The position numbers and the translations under genes are program-made. Positions 51,816 through 64,000 of a stretch of 64,000 nucleotides of DNA are shown here, one piece after another. The notes below the pieces were generated by a model. The model saw only the letters and a program-made list of their open reading frames with translations, made no database searches and was not told where the DNA came from. Location: contig NZ_CABTXF010000002.1 in NCBI RefSeq assembly GCF_902488755.1, positions 1 to 64,000 of the forward strand, written 5' to 3'. The DNA comes from an uncultured Murdochiella sp. (lineage in GTDB: Bacteria > Bacillota > Clostridia > Tissierellales > Peptoniphilaceae). Positions within the stretch are counted from its first letter, which is position 1. Every line of letters begins with the position of its first letter.

Positions 51816-54800
51816 ATGCATAATCATACTCAATTGTATGGTCGCACGGTGCGCCAGAGTTTTTCGCGCATTCCGCAGGTTTTGGACTTTCCGAATCTGC
51901 TGGCGATTCAAAAGAACAGTTTCGAATGGTTTATGAAAGAAGGCTTGCGCGAGGTTCTGGAAGATGTTTCTCCGATTCGTGATTATGCGGGCAAGCTGGT
52001 GCTGGATTTTGTTGATTATTATTTTGACGAAGAGCCGGAGTATTCTGTAGAAGAGTGCAAAGAGCGCGATGTCAACTATGCACGTAAACTGAAAGTGAAA
52101 GTTCGCCTAATTAAAATTGATGAGGGCGAAATCATGGATGTCAAGGAGCAGGAAGTCTTCTTGGGCGACATCCCTATGATGACCGACTCCGGAACATTTA
52201 TCATCAACGGCGCGGAACGCGTCATTGTCTCGCAGTTGATTCGTTCGCCGGGCGTTTATTATGCTAAGGATTTTGATAAATCCGGCAACGTCATGGTGTC
52301 TTCCACGGTCATTCCGAATCGTGGCGCATGGTTGGAATATGACAATGATGCACACGGGGTCGTGAACATCCGTATAGACCGTACGCGCAAATTGCCAGCC
52401 ACCACATTGATTCGTGCGCTTCTTTTTGAAACCGATGAAGAAATGCGTGAAGTGCTGGGAGACAGCGAAGCACTGCGCCTGACGCTGGAAAAAGAGGTTT
52501 CCCGCACGCGCGAAGACGCTTTGATTGAAATCTATCGCAAATTAAAACCGGGTGATTTAGCTTCGGTGGAATCTGCTGACCCGCTCATTCATAATTTATT
52601 TTTTGACCCCCGCCGGTACGACTTGGCGAAAGTGGGGCGTTATACGTTCAACAAGAAGCTCACCGTCGCGAATCGTATTGTTGGTCATGTTCTGGCGGCG
52701 GATGCCGTCAGTGAAGACGGAGAAATCATCGCTTCCAAAGGAGAGGCTATCGACGAAGAGCTGGCGCGCGCTATTGAGTACGCCGGCATCAACATTGTCG
52801 ATATCTACGCCAATGCCGAGCAACAGGAGACGGCGCGTGTGGTGGGCAACCATTTTGTTAGCCACCGGGCGTTTGAAGAACAGCTGGAAGGCATTGATTT
52901 TCCGGCATTGGGCTTTAGCGAGAAACTGTACTGGCCTGCCATGCAGGAGGCACTTGCCGAGTTTGAAGCACAGCCGGAAGAATACGATACGGTGGAGAAA
53001 AAAGCGGCATATCTCAAAAAACAGCGTCAGGAAATTAGCCCGCGCCACATCACGACGGCGGACATTTTGGCAACCTTCAGCTATCAGCTCAATCTCTACA
53101 GCGGCGTAGGCAACGTGGATGACATTGACCATTTGGGCAATCGCCGCGTGCGTTGCGTTGGCGAACTGCTGCAAAATCAGTTCCGTATTGGTCTTTCGCG
53201 TATGGAACGCGTGGTGAAAGAGCGCATGACGACGGGAGATCCTGATTTGGCGACGCCGCAAAGCCTGTTGAATGTACGACCGGTCACGGCGGCTATCAAA
53301 GAGTTCTTCGGTTCGTCTCAGCTTTCTCAGTTCATGGATCAAACCAATCCGATGTCTGAACTGACCCATAAACGTCGTTTGTCGGCACTTGGACCGGGCG
53401 GTCTTTCTCGTGATCGCGCCGGCGCGGAAGTGCGCGACGTGCATGATTCGCATTACGGTCGTATCTGCCCGATTGAGACTCCGGAAGGTCCGAACATCGG
53501 TTTGATCACGTCCCTTACCACATATGGACGCATCAATGAATACGGCTTCATCGAAACGCCGTATCGCAAGGTGGAGCACGGAACCGGTCGGGTGACCGAT
53601 GAAATTGTGTATCTCACGGCGGATCAGGAAGACCATTACATTAAGGCACAGGCGAACGAGCCGCTGGATGAGAACGGCTATTTTCTGAATGAGCGCGTTT
53701 CCGGTCGAGGAATCAATGCGGTGAACGATATTTATCACCGTGAAGTCGTGCAATTTATGGACGTTTCGCCGCAGCAGATTGTTTCCGTGGGAGCGGCGAT
53801 GATTCCGTTCCTCGAAAACGACGATGCTACCCGTGCTTTGATGGGAACGAACATGCAGCGTCAGGCGGTGCCGCTGATTAAGACAGAAGCACCGATGATT
53901 GGTACGGGTATCGAACACAAGGCGGCATTGGACAGCGGTGTAGTGATTACCGCAAGCGAGTCCGGCGTGGTTACAAAAGTAGATGCGGACCATATTGTCA
54001 TTCGTGGAGACGAGTCCGGCGAAGAGAAGAGCTATAAAGTCTTCAAATTCCGCCGCGCAAACCAAGGTACGTGTTTCAATCAACGCCCCATCGTCGATGA
54101 AGGGGATACGGTGGAAAAAGGCGAAATCATCGCGGATGGTCCTTCTACAGAAGAAGGCGAGATCGCTTTGGGCAAAAACATTTTGATCGCCTTCATGACC
54201 TGGGAAGGTTATAACTACGAAGACGCTATGCTCATCAATGAAGAGTTGGTGATTAATGATACGCTGACCTCGGTACACATTGAAGAACACAGTTGTGAGG
54301 CACGTGAGACCAAGCTCGGTCCCGAAGACATTACGCGCGACATCCCCAATATCGGCGAAGATATGCGTCGCAATTTGGACGAAGACGGCATTATTCGCAT
54401 CGGCGCAGAGGTCGTAGCCGGAGATATTTTAGTCGGCAAAGTCACGCCGAAGGGAGAAACGGAGCTGTCGCCGGAAGAGCGTCTGCTGCGCGCCATCTTC
54501 GGAGAGAAGGCGCGTGAGGTACGCGATGCTTCGCTGAAAGTGCCGCATGGCGAGTCGGGTATTGTTGTAGACGTTAAGAAGTATTCCCGCGCCAATGGCG
54601 ATGATCTGGCGCCGGGGCTCAACGAGGTCGTTCGCGTCTACATTGCCACGAAACGTAAAATTATGGTCGGCGATAAGATGTGCGGTCGTCACGGCAATAA
54701 GGGTGTGGTTTCTCGTATTTTGCCGGTAGAAGATATGCCGTTCCTGCCGGATGGTACGCCGATTCAGATTTGTTTGAATCCGCTAGGTATTCCTTCGCGT

Positions 54801-55592
54801 ATGAACCTTGGACAGGTGTTGGAAGTCCACCTCGGTCTGGCTTCGAAAAAGCTGGGTTGGAAAGTTGCGACGCCGGTTTTCGACGGAGCATCCGATAAAG
54901 ATATTGAAGAGGCATTGACCAAAGCGGGATATCCTATCAACGGTAAGCTCCAGCTTCGTGACGGGCGTACCGGCGAACCGTTTAACAATCCGGTGACGGT
55001 TGGCTACATGTATATTCTTAAACTGCATCACATGGTGGAAGAAAAGATTCACGCGCGTTCAACCGGCCCGTACTCGCTGGTTACCCAGCAGCCACTCGGT
55101 GGCAAAGCACAGTTCGGCGGACAGCGTTTCGGTGAGATGGAAGTATGGGCGTTGGAAGCGTATGGCGCATCGCACACCCTGCAGGAGATGCTGACAGTGA
55201 AATCGGATGATGTGACCGGACGTGTGCGCACGTATGAAGCCATTGTCAAAGGGGAAAATATCCCGACGCCGGGTATTCCGGAGAGCTTCAAGGTACTGAT
55301 TAAGGAACTGCAGTCGCTCGCACTGGATATCAAACTGCTGGATGAAGAAGGGGAAGAAGTAACCCTGGTCAACGACATTAATGACGTGACCCGTTTCTCG
55401 CAGATTGACGATTTGGACGAACGCCAGAACGAAGAAACGCCGCGTTCCTTCCTGCACCGCGCGGGAGAGAATGACATGCTCGGTTCCGATGATGAGGAAT
55501 ACGAGTTGGATGAAGAGGATGTCGAGGACGATGAGGATGCGTTCAATGCGCTCGGCTTTTCGATTCATGATGCGGATGACGATGAGGAATAG
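51816..55592 (+). CDS. rpoB: RNA polymerase beta subunit
   Basis: 1258 residues. The rifampicin pocket is wild type by eye: [24 protein letters not shown]. The active-site region has [11 protein letters not shown] and the Lys-rich [14 protein letters not shown]. The C-terminal tail is strongly acidic. ATG 51816 is chosen over GTG 51810 because the SD GAAGGGG includes the latter. The rplKAJL genes that usually precede rpoB are not here; ileS is the upstream neighbour. rpoC follows after 14 bases. Confidence 0.97.
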   Translation: MHNHTQLYGRTVRQSFSRIPQVLDFPNLLAIQKNSFEWFMKEGLREVLEDVSPIRDYAGKLVLDFVDYYFDEEPEYSVEECKERDVNYARKLKVKVRLIKIDEGEIMDVKEQEVFLGDIPMMTDSGTFIINGAERVIVSQLIRSPGVYYAKDFDKSGNVMVSSTVIPNRGAWLEYDNDAHGVVNIRIDRTRKLPATTLIRALLFETDEEMREVLGDSEALRLTLEKEVSRTREDALIEIYRKLKPGDLASVESADPLIHNLFFDPRRYDLAKVGRYTFNKKLTVANRIVGHVLAADAVSEDGEIIASKGEAIDEELARAIEYAGINIVDIYANAEQQETARVVGNHFVSHRAFEEQLEGIDFPALGFSEKLYWPAMQEALAEFEAQPEEYDTVEKKAAYLKKQRQEISPRHITTADILATFSYQLNLYSGVGNVDDIDHLGNRRVRCVGELLQNQFRIGLSRMERVVKERMTTGDPDLATPQSLLNVRPVTAAIKEFFGSSQLSQFMDQTNPMSELTHKRRLSALGPGGLSRDRAGAEVRDVHDSHYGRICPIETPEGPNIGLITSLTTYGRINEYGFIETPYRKVEHGTGRVTDEIVYLTADQEDHYIKAQANEPLDENGYFLNERVSGRGINAVNDIYHREVVQFMDVSPQQIVSVGAAMIPFLENDDATRALMGTNMQRQAVPLIKTEAPMIGTGIEHKAALDSGVVITASESGVVTKVDADHIVIRGDESGEEKSYKVFKFRRANQGTCFNQRPIVDEGDTVEKGEIIADGPSTEEGEIALGKNILIAFMTWEGYNYEDAMLINEELVINDTLTSVHIEEHSCEARETKLGPEDITRDIPNIGEDMRRNLDEDGIIRIGAEVVAGDILVGKVTPKGETELSPEERLLRAIFGEKAREVRDASLKVPHGESGIVVDVKKYSRANGDDLAPGLNEVVRVYIATKRKIMVGDKMCGRHGNKGVVSRILPVEDMPFLPDGTPIQICLNPLGIPSRMNLGQVLEVHLGLASKKLGWKVATPVFDGASDKDIEEALTKAGYPINGKLQLRDGRTGEPFNNPVTVGYMYILKLHHMVEEKIHARSTGPYSLVTQQPLGGKAQFGGQRFGEMEVWALEAYGASHTLQEMLTVKSDDVTGRVRTYEAIVKGENIPTPGIPESFKVLIKELQSLALDIKLLDEEGEEVTLVNDINDVTRFSQIDDLDERQNEETPRSFLHRAGENDMLGSDDEEYELDEEDVEDDEDAFNALGFSIHDADDDEE

Positions 55593-55606
55593 AGGAGGCT
55601 ATCCAC

Positions 55607-59269
<3,663 letters not shown>

Positions 59270-59302
59270 TCACACGGGGCATCGCACAGTCCAAACACAC
59301 AG

Positions 59303-59337
59303 AAGAGAGGAGACGGAAACGTCTCTTCTTTTTTTTA
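59303..59337 (+). terminator. Terminator of rpoBC
   Basis: GAGGAGACG (59307-59315), GAAA loop, CGTCTCTTC (59320-59328), then eight T residues. Confidence 0.9.
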
Positions 59338-59428
59338 TTCTTTCGTGCGCATCAGAATGGTCAATTTTGCCAGAAAATTGGCAATTTGGAGCAGGCTATT
59401 TATTCGCTCAACGATAAAAGGAAAACGA

Positions 59429-59456
59429 TTGACAGCAAAAAAAATAGTGTTATAGT
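59429..59456 (+). promoter_or_regulatory. Promoter of the exported protein gene
   Basis: TTGACA (59429-59434), 16-base A-rich spacer, TATAGT (59451-59456), about 90 bases before the gene. Confidence 0.72.
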
Positions 59457-59547
59457 TGAGATAAGGGATGCTTTTTACTTTGCATTTGTACGGGCAAAGA
59501 ATGTAGAGTCTCCGAATGCAGAACAGTAAAGTGAGGAGATGAAAATT

Positions 59548-60213
59548 ATGACGAAGAATAAAAGCTATTTCATCTTGTTCAGTATTGTCCTGGTCGTATG
59601 CGCCTTTGCGGCAGGCTATTTTTGGAGAGGGCAGAGTGCACCGAAGGAGGCGACGACGCCGTCAGAAAGTGTTGAAGAATCCAAAGCGGTAGAGAATACG
59701 ACATCGGAAGATACGATAAAAGAGGAGAAGGTAACGCTGCCGGCGCGCTCCGTATTGTCAGGCGTGGACTTGATAGAAGTGCGCTACAACAAAGAGAAGA
59801 ACACTCTTGTGGCAAAGTTGGAAACACATGTGTTTTCCGGTATGGATCAGTTGATGGCAGAGGGCAAGATCAACAGTATGTATGCGACGATGGTCAGTGC
59901 ACAAATCAAAAAGCGCGACCAGCATGAGGCGTATCCCTTAACGACGGAGAGTGAGAATTTTCAGATGAATATGGCGCTAGGAAAGCCGTTTGAGATCACT
60001 TTTGTCAATCCCCATAAAGACTTTCCGATGGACGAGTTGTACGAGTTTGATCTTACCTTTGATTTTGCGCCGACAGTAGAAAAACCGATGCCGGATAGAT
60101 ACTCGTACGTGATTAGTCTCTTAAATACGACGGGGGAGGAGCGCTTCATCGAGGAGAGTCTACGGACAAAAGAAGATCAGTCGCATCAAGATAACAGCAG
60201 TCAGGATAAATAA
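59548..60213 (+). CDS. Membrane-anchored exported protein, unknown
   Basis: 221 residues. One N-terminal membrane helix (about 6-24) ends AGYFWRG without a lipobox Cys; a Glu/Ser/Thr-rich linker to about 60 is followed by a beta-rich domain of about 140 residues and a polar Asp/Gln tail. No family recognised. ATG 59548 is nine bases after GAGGAG; ATG 59539 abuts the SD. It has its own promoter, no clear terminator, and lies just before the attenuated transporter operon; no functional link is shown. Confidence 0.65.
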   Translation: MTKNKSYFILFSIVLVVCAFAAGYFWRGQSAPKEATTPSESVEESKAVENTTSEDTIKEEKVTLPARSVLSGVDLIEVRYNKEKNTLVAKLETHVFSGMDQLMAEGKINSMYATMVSAQIKKRDQHEAYPLTTESENFQMNMALGKPFEITFVNPHKDFPMDELYEFDLTFDFAPTVEKPMPDRYSYVISLLNTTGEERFIEESLRTKEDQSHQDNSSQDK

Positions 60214-60259
60214 GTCGTTAAGATGGTCGTCAAAACGGGAGAAATTGCGAGAGATGGTC

Positions 60260-60288
60260 TTGCATTTTCTTCCGTTTTCCGCTATGGT
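60260..60288 (+). promoter_or_regulatory. Promoter of the leader and ABC importer operon
   Basis: -35 TTGCAT (60260-60265), 17-base spacer, -10 TATGGT (60283-60288). RNA would start near 60295, about 20 bases before the leader ORF. Confidence 0.55.
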
Positions 60289-60315
60289 TATAAAAACGAA
60301 TGGAGAGGGAGCAGG

Positions 60316-60444
60316 ATGCAAAAATCGATGGACAATCGAAACTTGATGGGCAATGCACAACAGGCTCTTTCTGCCAAAAATACGCTCTCTGTTTTCGCGT
60401 CGGACTTTACCTACTTTTACTTTACCTATTTTTGTGTGCGGTAA
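60316..60444 (+). CDS. Phe/Tyr-rich attenuator leader peptide
   Basis: A 42-codon ORF with SD GAGGGAGCAGG just before ATG 60316. Residues 31-39 read FTYFYFTYF: four Phe and three Tyr codons in nine (60406-60432), then CVR and TAA 60442-60444. It lies between a promoter and an intrinsic terminator, in front of a TrpX-type importer. The layout matches regulatory leaders such as those of pheA and pheST in enteric bacteria: scarce charged tRNA-Phe or tRNA-Tyr would stall the ribosome. The peptide itself probably has no further role. Confidence 0.78.
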   Translation: MQKSMDNRNLMGNAQQALSAKNTLSVFASDFTYFYFTYFCVR

Positions 60445-60501
60445 CGTCCGAGGAAGAGTGGTCGACAAAAGCGGCTCGGTCTTCGGACGAGCCGCTTTTT
60501 T
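60400..60501 (+). promoter_or_regulatory. Transcription attenuator with three competing hairpins
   Basis: Segment 1 (60400-60410) pairs with segment 2 (60441-60451), ten pairs and one mismatch, with the Phe/Tyr codons in its loop. Segment 2 (60445-60454, CGTCCGAGGA) also pairs with segment 3 (60480-60489, TCTTCGGACG), ten pairs including one G-T. The terminator (60467-60478 with 60488-60499) is trapped if 2 and 3 pair. Segments 1 and 3 share TCGGAC, so they compete for segment 2. Stalling on the codons hides segment 1 and gives read-through; finishing at the stop hides segment 2 and gives termination. Confidence 0.78.
60467..60501 (+). terminator. Attenuator terminator
   Basis: AAAAGCGGCTCG pairs with CGAGCCGCTTTT, followed by a T run; the loop is GTCTTCGGA. 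It lies 58 bases before the first importer gene. Confidence 0.9.
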
Positions 60502-60558
60502 GGTTCGTCTGTGCCGGAAATGTGCCAAGGTGGTGTAAGGAAACGGAAAGGAAAGAAA

Positions 60559-61590
60559 ATGAAAAAGCGATTTTGGATGTTCGGCTTTCTATTGGCGATA
60601 GCACTCGTTTTTAGTGCGTGCGCCAAGACAAACGACACACCGGCAACCTCTGCGGATGGCGGAATGCAAAGCGATACGCAGGCTAACGCAAAAGAGGGAA
60701 AATCCTATCACATCGGGATTGTCCAGCTGACACAACATCCGGCATTGGACAGCGCTACGCGCGGTTTTCAGGATGCGCTTAAGGAAGAATTTGGCGATGC
60801 GGTCACCTTTGACGTTAAAAATGCCTCCGGCGAAGTCGCGAATGTCACGACGATCGTCAATGGATTTGTGGCAGCGAATCCCGATTTAATTTTGGCAAAT
60901 GCCACAGCACCCTTGCAAGCTGCAGCCTCGGCGACATCGACCATTCCCATTTTGGGAACGTCGGTTACGGACTATGCTACGGCGTTGGAACTGAAGGACT
61001 TCAACGGAACCATCGGAACAAACGTGTCCGGTACATCCGACTTAGCGCCACTGGATGAACAGGCGGAGGTGTTGCATGAATGGTTTCCCAACGCAAAAAC
61101 GGTAGGCATTATTTACTCCACTTCTGAAGCGAACAGTGTTTTCCAGGTGCAGGAAATGACCAAAAGGCTGGTTGCCATGGGATATACCGTGAAGCCTTTC
61201 TCTTTTACCGATTCCAACGATTTGCCGGCAGTCGTTACCCAAGCGGTTGCCGAGAGCGATGTGCTTTACGAGCCGACCGACAATGTCGCCAGTTCCAATG
61301 CGGAGGCGATTGCCAATATTGTTTTACCGGCGAAATGTCCGGTGATTACCGGGGAAGCCGAGCCGGCAAGAGTTTTTGGCATAGCGACGGTATCCATCGA
61401 TTATGAGGAGCTGGGACGAGCGACCGGAAAAATGGCTGCCGCCATTCTACGGGGCGAGAAACAAATACAGGATATGCCTATTGAATACGCTCCCTCGGCA
61501 AAAAAGATGGTCAATCGCCAAAATGCCGAAGCCCTCGGACTGTCGATTCCGGAAGGCTACGAAGAACTGTCGACATCAAAAGAACAATAA
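60559..61590 (+). CDS. ABC importer lipoprotein receptor 1 (TrpX-like)
   Basis: 343 residues. Signal peptide with lipobox FSAC (Cys near 19) anchors it outside the membrane. The PF04392-type two-lobed receptor has GIVQLTQHPALDSATRGF near 53, NATAPLQAAASAT, GTSVTDYATALEL and PTDNVASSNAEAIANIVLPAK. Such receptors serve TrpXYZ-like importers of aromatic amino acids. ATG 60559 follows AAAGGAAAG; the frame extends upstream to the leader but without SD. The Phe/Tyr leader suggests a Phe or Tyr ligand (inference). Confidence 0.88.
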   Translation: MKKRFWMFGFLLAIALVFSACAKTNDTPATSADGGMQSDTQANAKEGKSYHIGIVQLTQHPALDSATRGFQDALKEEFGDAVTFDVKNASGEVANVTTIVNGFVAANPDLILANATAPLQAAASATSTIPILGTSVTDYATALELKDFNGTIGTNVSGTSDLAPLDEQAEVLHEWFPNAKTVGIIYSTSEANSVFQVQEMTKRLVAMGYTVKPFSFTDSNDLPAVVTQAVAESDVLYEPTDNVASSNAEAIANIVLPAKCPVITGEAEPARVFGIATVSIDYEELGRATGKMAAAILRGEKQIQDMPIEYAPSAKKMVNRQNAEALGLSIPEGYEELSTSKEQ

Positions 61591-61655
61591 ATCGGCAAGT
61601 TACCGTGTAGACAAGCACGGGAGATTTCTTGACGGATATGTAGGATAAGGAGAAC

Positions 61656-62756
61656 ATGATGAACTATTCCATTTCAGATGATTATTCCGCAACATCGCGG
61701 CGATCCACTTGGGCAAAAGTACTTTGGCTGATGGCGTTGTTATTCGTCTTTACTGCGTGTGGGGCAAAGGATGCGCCGGCGTCTTCCTCGGCGACGGAGG
61801 CCTCTTCGGGAGAAAACGAAAGTGGGAACGATGCTACGACGGTTTCCGTAAATACGCAAGGTCCCTGGAAAGTGGGCATTGCACAGCTTGCGCAGCATCC
61901 TTCTTTGGATAAAGCGACGCAGGGGTTTGAGGATGCTCTCAAAAAAGAATTGGGCGATAAAGTGTCCTTTGATGTACAGAATGCGTCCGGAGAAACCGCC
62001 ATGGTTTCCACCATCATCAACGGCTTTGTCGCGCAAAATGTTGACCTCATTCTGGCAAATGCCACGGCACCGCTGCAATCGGCGGCAGCCGCAACGGCAA
62101 CCATTCCGGTGCTTGGCACTTCGGTGACCGATTATGCTTCTGCCCTGGAGCTTACTAACTTTGAGGGAACAGTAGGAACGAATGTCTCCGGAACGACGGA
62201 TCTTGCGCCGTTTGCGCAGCAAGTCGATATTTTTCAAGATTTATTTCCCGGAAAGCATAGCGTAGGGATCTTGTATTCTTCCTCCGAAGCGAACAGCGTG
62301 TTCCAAGTGAAGAATATGACGGAATTGCTTGTCCAAGCCGGATATGATGTTAAGGATTATTCGTTTACCGACTCCAATGACCTTCAAGCGGTAGTACAGA
62401 AAGCGGTCGCCGAAGCGGACATTCTGTATATGCCAACGGATAATGTTGCGGCTTCGAATGCCGAAGCCATTGCAAATATTGTTTTACCGGCAAAGAAGCC
62501 TATGATCGCAGCAGAAGAACAATCCGCCAAGGTTCTCGGTGTAGCGTCCATTGCGGTCGATTATTACAAGCTGGGCGAGCTGACCGGACAGATGGCAGCA
62601 AAGGTGCTGCGTGGAGAAGAGTCCATTTCACAGATGCCCATCGCTTCCGCGAAAGAAATCAAAAAGAAGATTAACGAGAAGAACGCAAAAGCGCTGGGTG
62701 TGAAGATTCCGCAAGATTACGACGTCATAGAAGGAACGGCGGATTCTTCTAAATAA
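61656..62756 (+). CDS. ABC importer lipoprotein receptor 2 (TrpX-like)
   Basis: 366 residues, a close paralogue of the preceding receptor along its whole length (same AQHPSLDKATQGFEDAL, NATAPLQSAAAATATIP and VTDYASALEL blocks). It has an extra hydrophilic stretch of about 20 residues before the signal helix and a lipobox FTAC near residue 35. AAGGAG lies 3 bases before ATG 61656 and 6 before ATG 61659; either may be used. The tandem duplication suggests two ligand specificities on one permease. Confidence 0.88.
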   Translation: MMNYSISDDYSATSRRSTWAKVLWLMALLFVFTACGAKDAPASSSATEASSGENESGNDATTVSVNTQGPWKVGIAQLAQHPSLDKATQGFEDALKKELGDKVSFDVQNASGETAMVSTIINGFVAQNVDLILANATAPLQSAAAATATIPVLGTSVTDYASALELTNFEGTVGTNVSGTTDLAPFAQQVDIFQDLFPGKHSVGILYSSSEANSVFQVKNMTELLVQAGYDVKDYSFTDSNDLQAVVQKAVAEADILYMPTDNVAASNAEAIANIVLPAKKPMIAAEEQSAKVLGVASIAVDYYKLGELTGQMAAKVLRGEESISQMPIASAKEIKKKINEKNAKALGVKIPQDYDVIEGTADSSK

Positions 62757-62836
62757 CAAGCGGAAATGGTGTTGATGCTGCCGTCGGTTGCGCGATTTTG
62801 CACAGCTGATGCGCAGGAGAACAAGGAAAGGGGAAC

Positions 62837-63799
62837 ATGTTGTCCGTACTTCTTAATGCCCTGCCCGGCACGATTAGTCAAGGGCTTATCTGGGCGATTC
62901 TCGCCATCGGGGTCTATTTAACATTTCGCGTTCTGGATATTCCGGACATGACCGTGGATGGTTCTTTTGCTACCGGAGGAGCGGCGATGGTCATGCTCAT
63001 GCGCAACGGCTTGTCGCCGTGGTTGGCGCTGGCACTGGCGTTTCTGGTTGGCTATCTTGCCGGCACTATCACTGGGCTTCTGCATACGCGCTGTGGGATA
63101 CCAGCCATCTTAGCCGGCATTCTTTCACAGCTTGCCCTCTACTCTGTCAACCTACGCATCATGGGTGGAAAAGCCAACCAGCCGCTTGGCGTGGACAAAT
63201 ACGATCTCATTGTCTCACAACGCTATGTGCGCGACTTATCGCTGCAAAATCCGCTCTTTTTAACAGCCTTTTTCGTTTTGGTCGTCGTTGTTGTTTTATA
63301 TTATTTCTTCGGCACAGAACGGGGAAGCGCCATTCGCGCTACTGGCTCAAATCCCATCATGGCGCGCGCACAGGGAATTGATACCAAGCGCAACATTATT
63401 CTGGGACTTGCTCTTTCTAATGGTTTGGTTGCCGTTTCTGGCGCGCTTCTTGCGCAATACCAAGGAGCTTCAGATATTAACATGGGACGCGGTGCCATCG
63501 TCATTGGCTTGGCAGCCCTCATCATCGGGGAAGTGCTTTTCGGACGCGTTTTTGTGAACTTTGCTCTGAAAATGTTGGCTGTTGCCATCGGTTCTATTAC
63601 GTATTACCTGATTTTGCAGATTGTTCTTCTTTTCGGGTTGAACACCAATGACCTGAAGATGATTTCCGCAGCTATCGTGGCTATTTTCCTGGCGGTTCCC
63701 TACTGGAGAAGGCAGATGCAGTTGTTCCGACCGCAACCGGCGACGGTCATCAATTCGCAGACTTCTGCGACAACGGAGAAGGGAGAACGTGATGCTTGA
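62837..63799 (+). CDS. ABC importer permease (TrpY-like)
   Basis: 320 residues with about eight membrane helices. Family features are LTFRVLDIPDMTVDGSFATGGA near 28-50, the GTITGLLHTRCGIPAILAGIL region, and the cytoplasmic coupling segment AIRATGSNPIMARAQGID near 170. It belongs to the branched-chain-type permease fold used by PF04392 receptors. SD AAAGGGGAA. It overlaps the ATPase gene by eight bases, so subunit synthesis is coupled. Confidence 0.88.
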   Translation: MLSVLLNALPGTISQGLIWAILAIGVYLTFRVLDIPDMTVDGSFATGGAAMVMLMRNGLSPWLALALAFLVGYLAGTITGLLHTRCGIPAILAGILSQLALYSVNLRIMGGKANQPLGVDKYDLIVSQRYVRDLSLQNPLFLTAFFVLVVVVVLYYFFGTERGSAIRATGSNPIMARAQGIDTKRNIILGLALSNGLVAVSGALLAQYQGASDINMGRGAIVIGLAALIIGEVLFGRVFVNFALKMLAVAIGSITYYLILQIVLLFGLNTNDLKMISAAIVAIFLAVPYWRRQMQLFRPQPATVINSQTSATTEKGERDA

Positions 63800-64000
63800 T
63801 ATTCAACAGGTCTACAAAACCTTTCATGCCGGAACGGTGAACGCTAAGAGCGCTCTAAACGGCATTTCTGTCACGTTAAACGACGGTGATTTCGTCACCG
63901 TAATCGGCGGAAATGGTGCGGGAAAATCGACCTTGCTTAATTCTATTGCGGGTTCCTTTCCGATTGATTCCGGACGTATTCTTCTGGATGGGATAGATAT
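63792..64000 (+). CDS. ABC importer ATPase (TrpZ-like), partial
   Basis: The first 69 codons are present, cut by the window end. It starts MLDIQQVYKTFHAGTVNAK. Walker A GGNGAGKST is near residues 38-46, followed by LLNSIAGSFPIDSGRILLDG. SD GGAGAAGGGAGAA lies inside the permease gene. It powers the importer formed with the two receptors and permease. Confidence 0.9.
   Translation, partial: MLDIQQVYKTFHAGTVNAKSALNGISVTLNDGDFVTVIGGNGAGKSTLLNSIAGSFPIDSGRILLDGID

Noticed and set aside
52596..54290. 564-codon minus-strand frame inside rpoB
   Set aside because: It is antisense to a conserved gene, rich in Arg/His/Ile from mirrored codons, and has no SD.
60223..60315. Longer 73-codon version of the leader peptide
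   Set aside because: The upstream ATG has no SD and would start before the likely transcription start; ATG 60316 has GAGGGAG at the right distance.
60214..60558. T-box in front of the ABC importer
   Set aside because: No T-box core or specifier-stem pattern is visible. The terminator is explained by the leader-peptide pairings instead.

Overview
The window reads as the chromosome of an anaerobic, mid-GC Firmicute, probably Clostridia/Tissierellia-like. The signs are strong AGGAGG-type ribosome binding sites, HrcA/CIRCE heat-shock control, the order holA-rpsT-lepA-hemW-hrcA-grpE-dnaK-dnaJ-prmA-mtaB, an oxygen-sensitive class III ribonucleotide reductase (NrdD/NrdG), flavin-dependent ThyX and Na+-pump decarboxylase subunits. 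A Peptoniphilaceae-type host is an inference only; no rRNA or tRNA gene is present to settle it. The first 20 bases equal an Illumina P7 primer, so the left edge is probably a contig end with a library artefact.

Layout. 0.1-16.6 kb is a rightward housekeeping block: clamp-loader delta, an AT-richer ABC exporter that looks inserted, S20, two signal peptidases (one with a ~240-residue acidic cytoplasmic extension), LepA, HemW, the CIRCE-controlled hrcA operon, PrmA, MtaB and a PTS IIC-like membrane protein. 16.6-19.4 kb has a TPP riboswitch with the thiamine transporter thiT, a CIRCE-linked hsp20, and a DtxR-like regulator with rsmE. 19.4-26.7 kb holds a leftward heptad-repeat exported protein with an MMPL/RND exporter, then punA and a convergent RocB-like peptidase. 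26.8-27.05 kb is an array of five 40-bp hairpin units at an exact 54-bp period. 27.3-34.8 kb carries oadA/oadG-type genes, thyX, a PPC-domain protein, a cysteine-protease-like protein, nrdG, nrdD behind an NrdR box, a 32-residue membrane peptide and the RNase P RNA. 35-42.7 kb has a small coiled-coil protein with an atypical P1B ATPase, an AraC-type regulator, rplM-rpsI, a phospholipase C-like protein, an MFS carrier, a Tim44-like protein and a small membrane protein. 42.8-51.5 kb has comEC and rodA (overlapping tail to tail), nth, a BaiN-type flavoprotein and a type-2 ileS. 51.5-59.3 kb is rpoB-rpoC.

The most striking element is at 60.3-60.5 kb. A 42-codon leader ORF ends in a Phe/Tyr-rich run, and three mutually exclusive RNA pairings end in an intrinsic terminator. 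This is the layout of a classical ribosome-stalling attenuator. It sits in front of a TrpXYZ-like ABC importer operon: two paralogous lipoprotein receptors, a permease and an ATPase cut by the window end. Firmicutes usually control such operons with T-boxes, so this looks like a translation-coupled aromatic amino acid sensor. The inferred substrate is phenylalanine and/or tyrosine.
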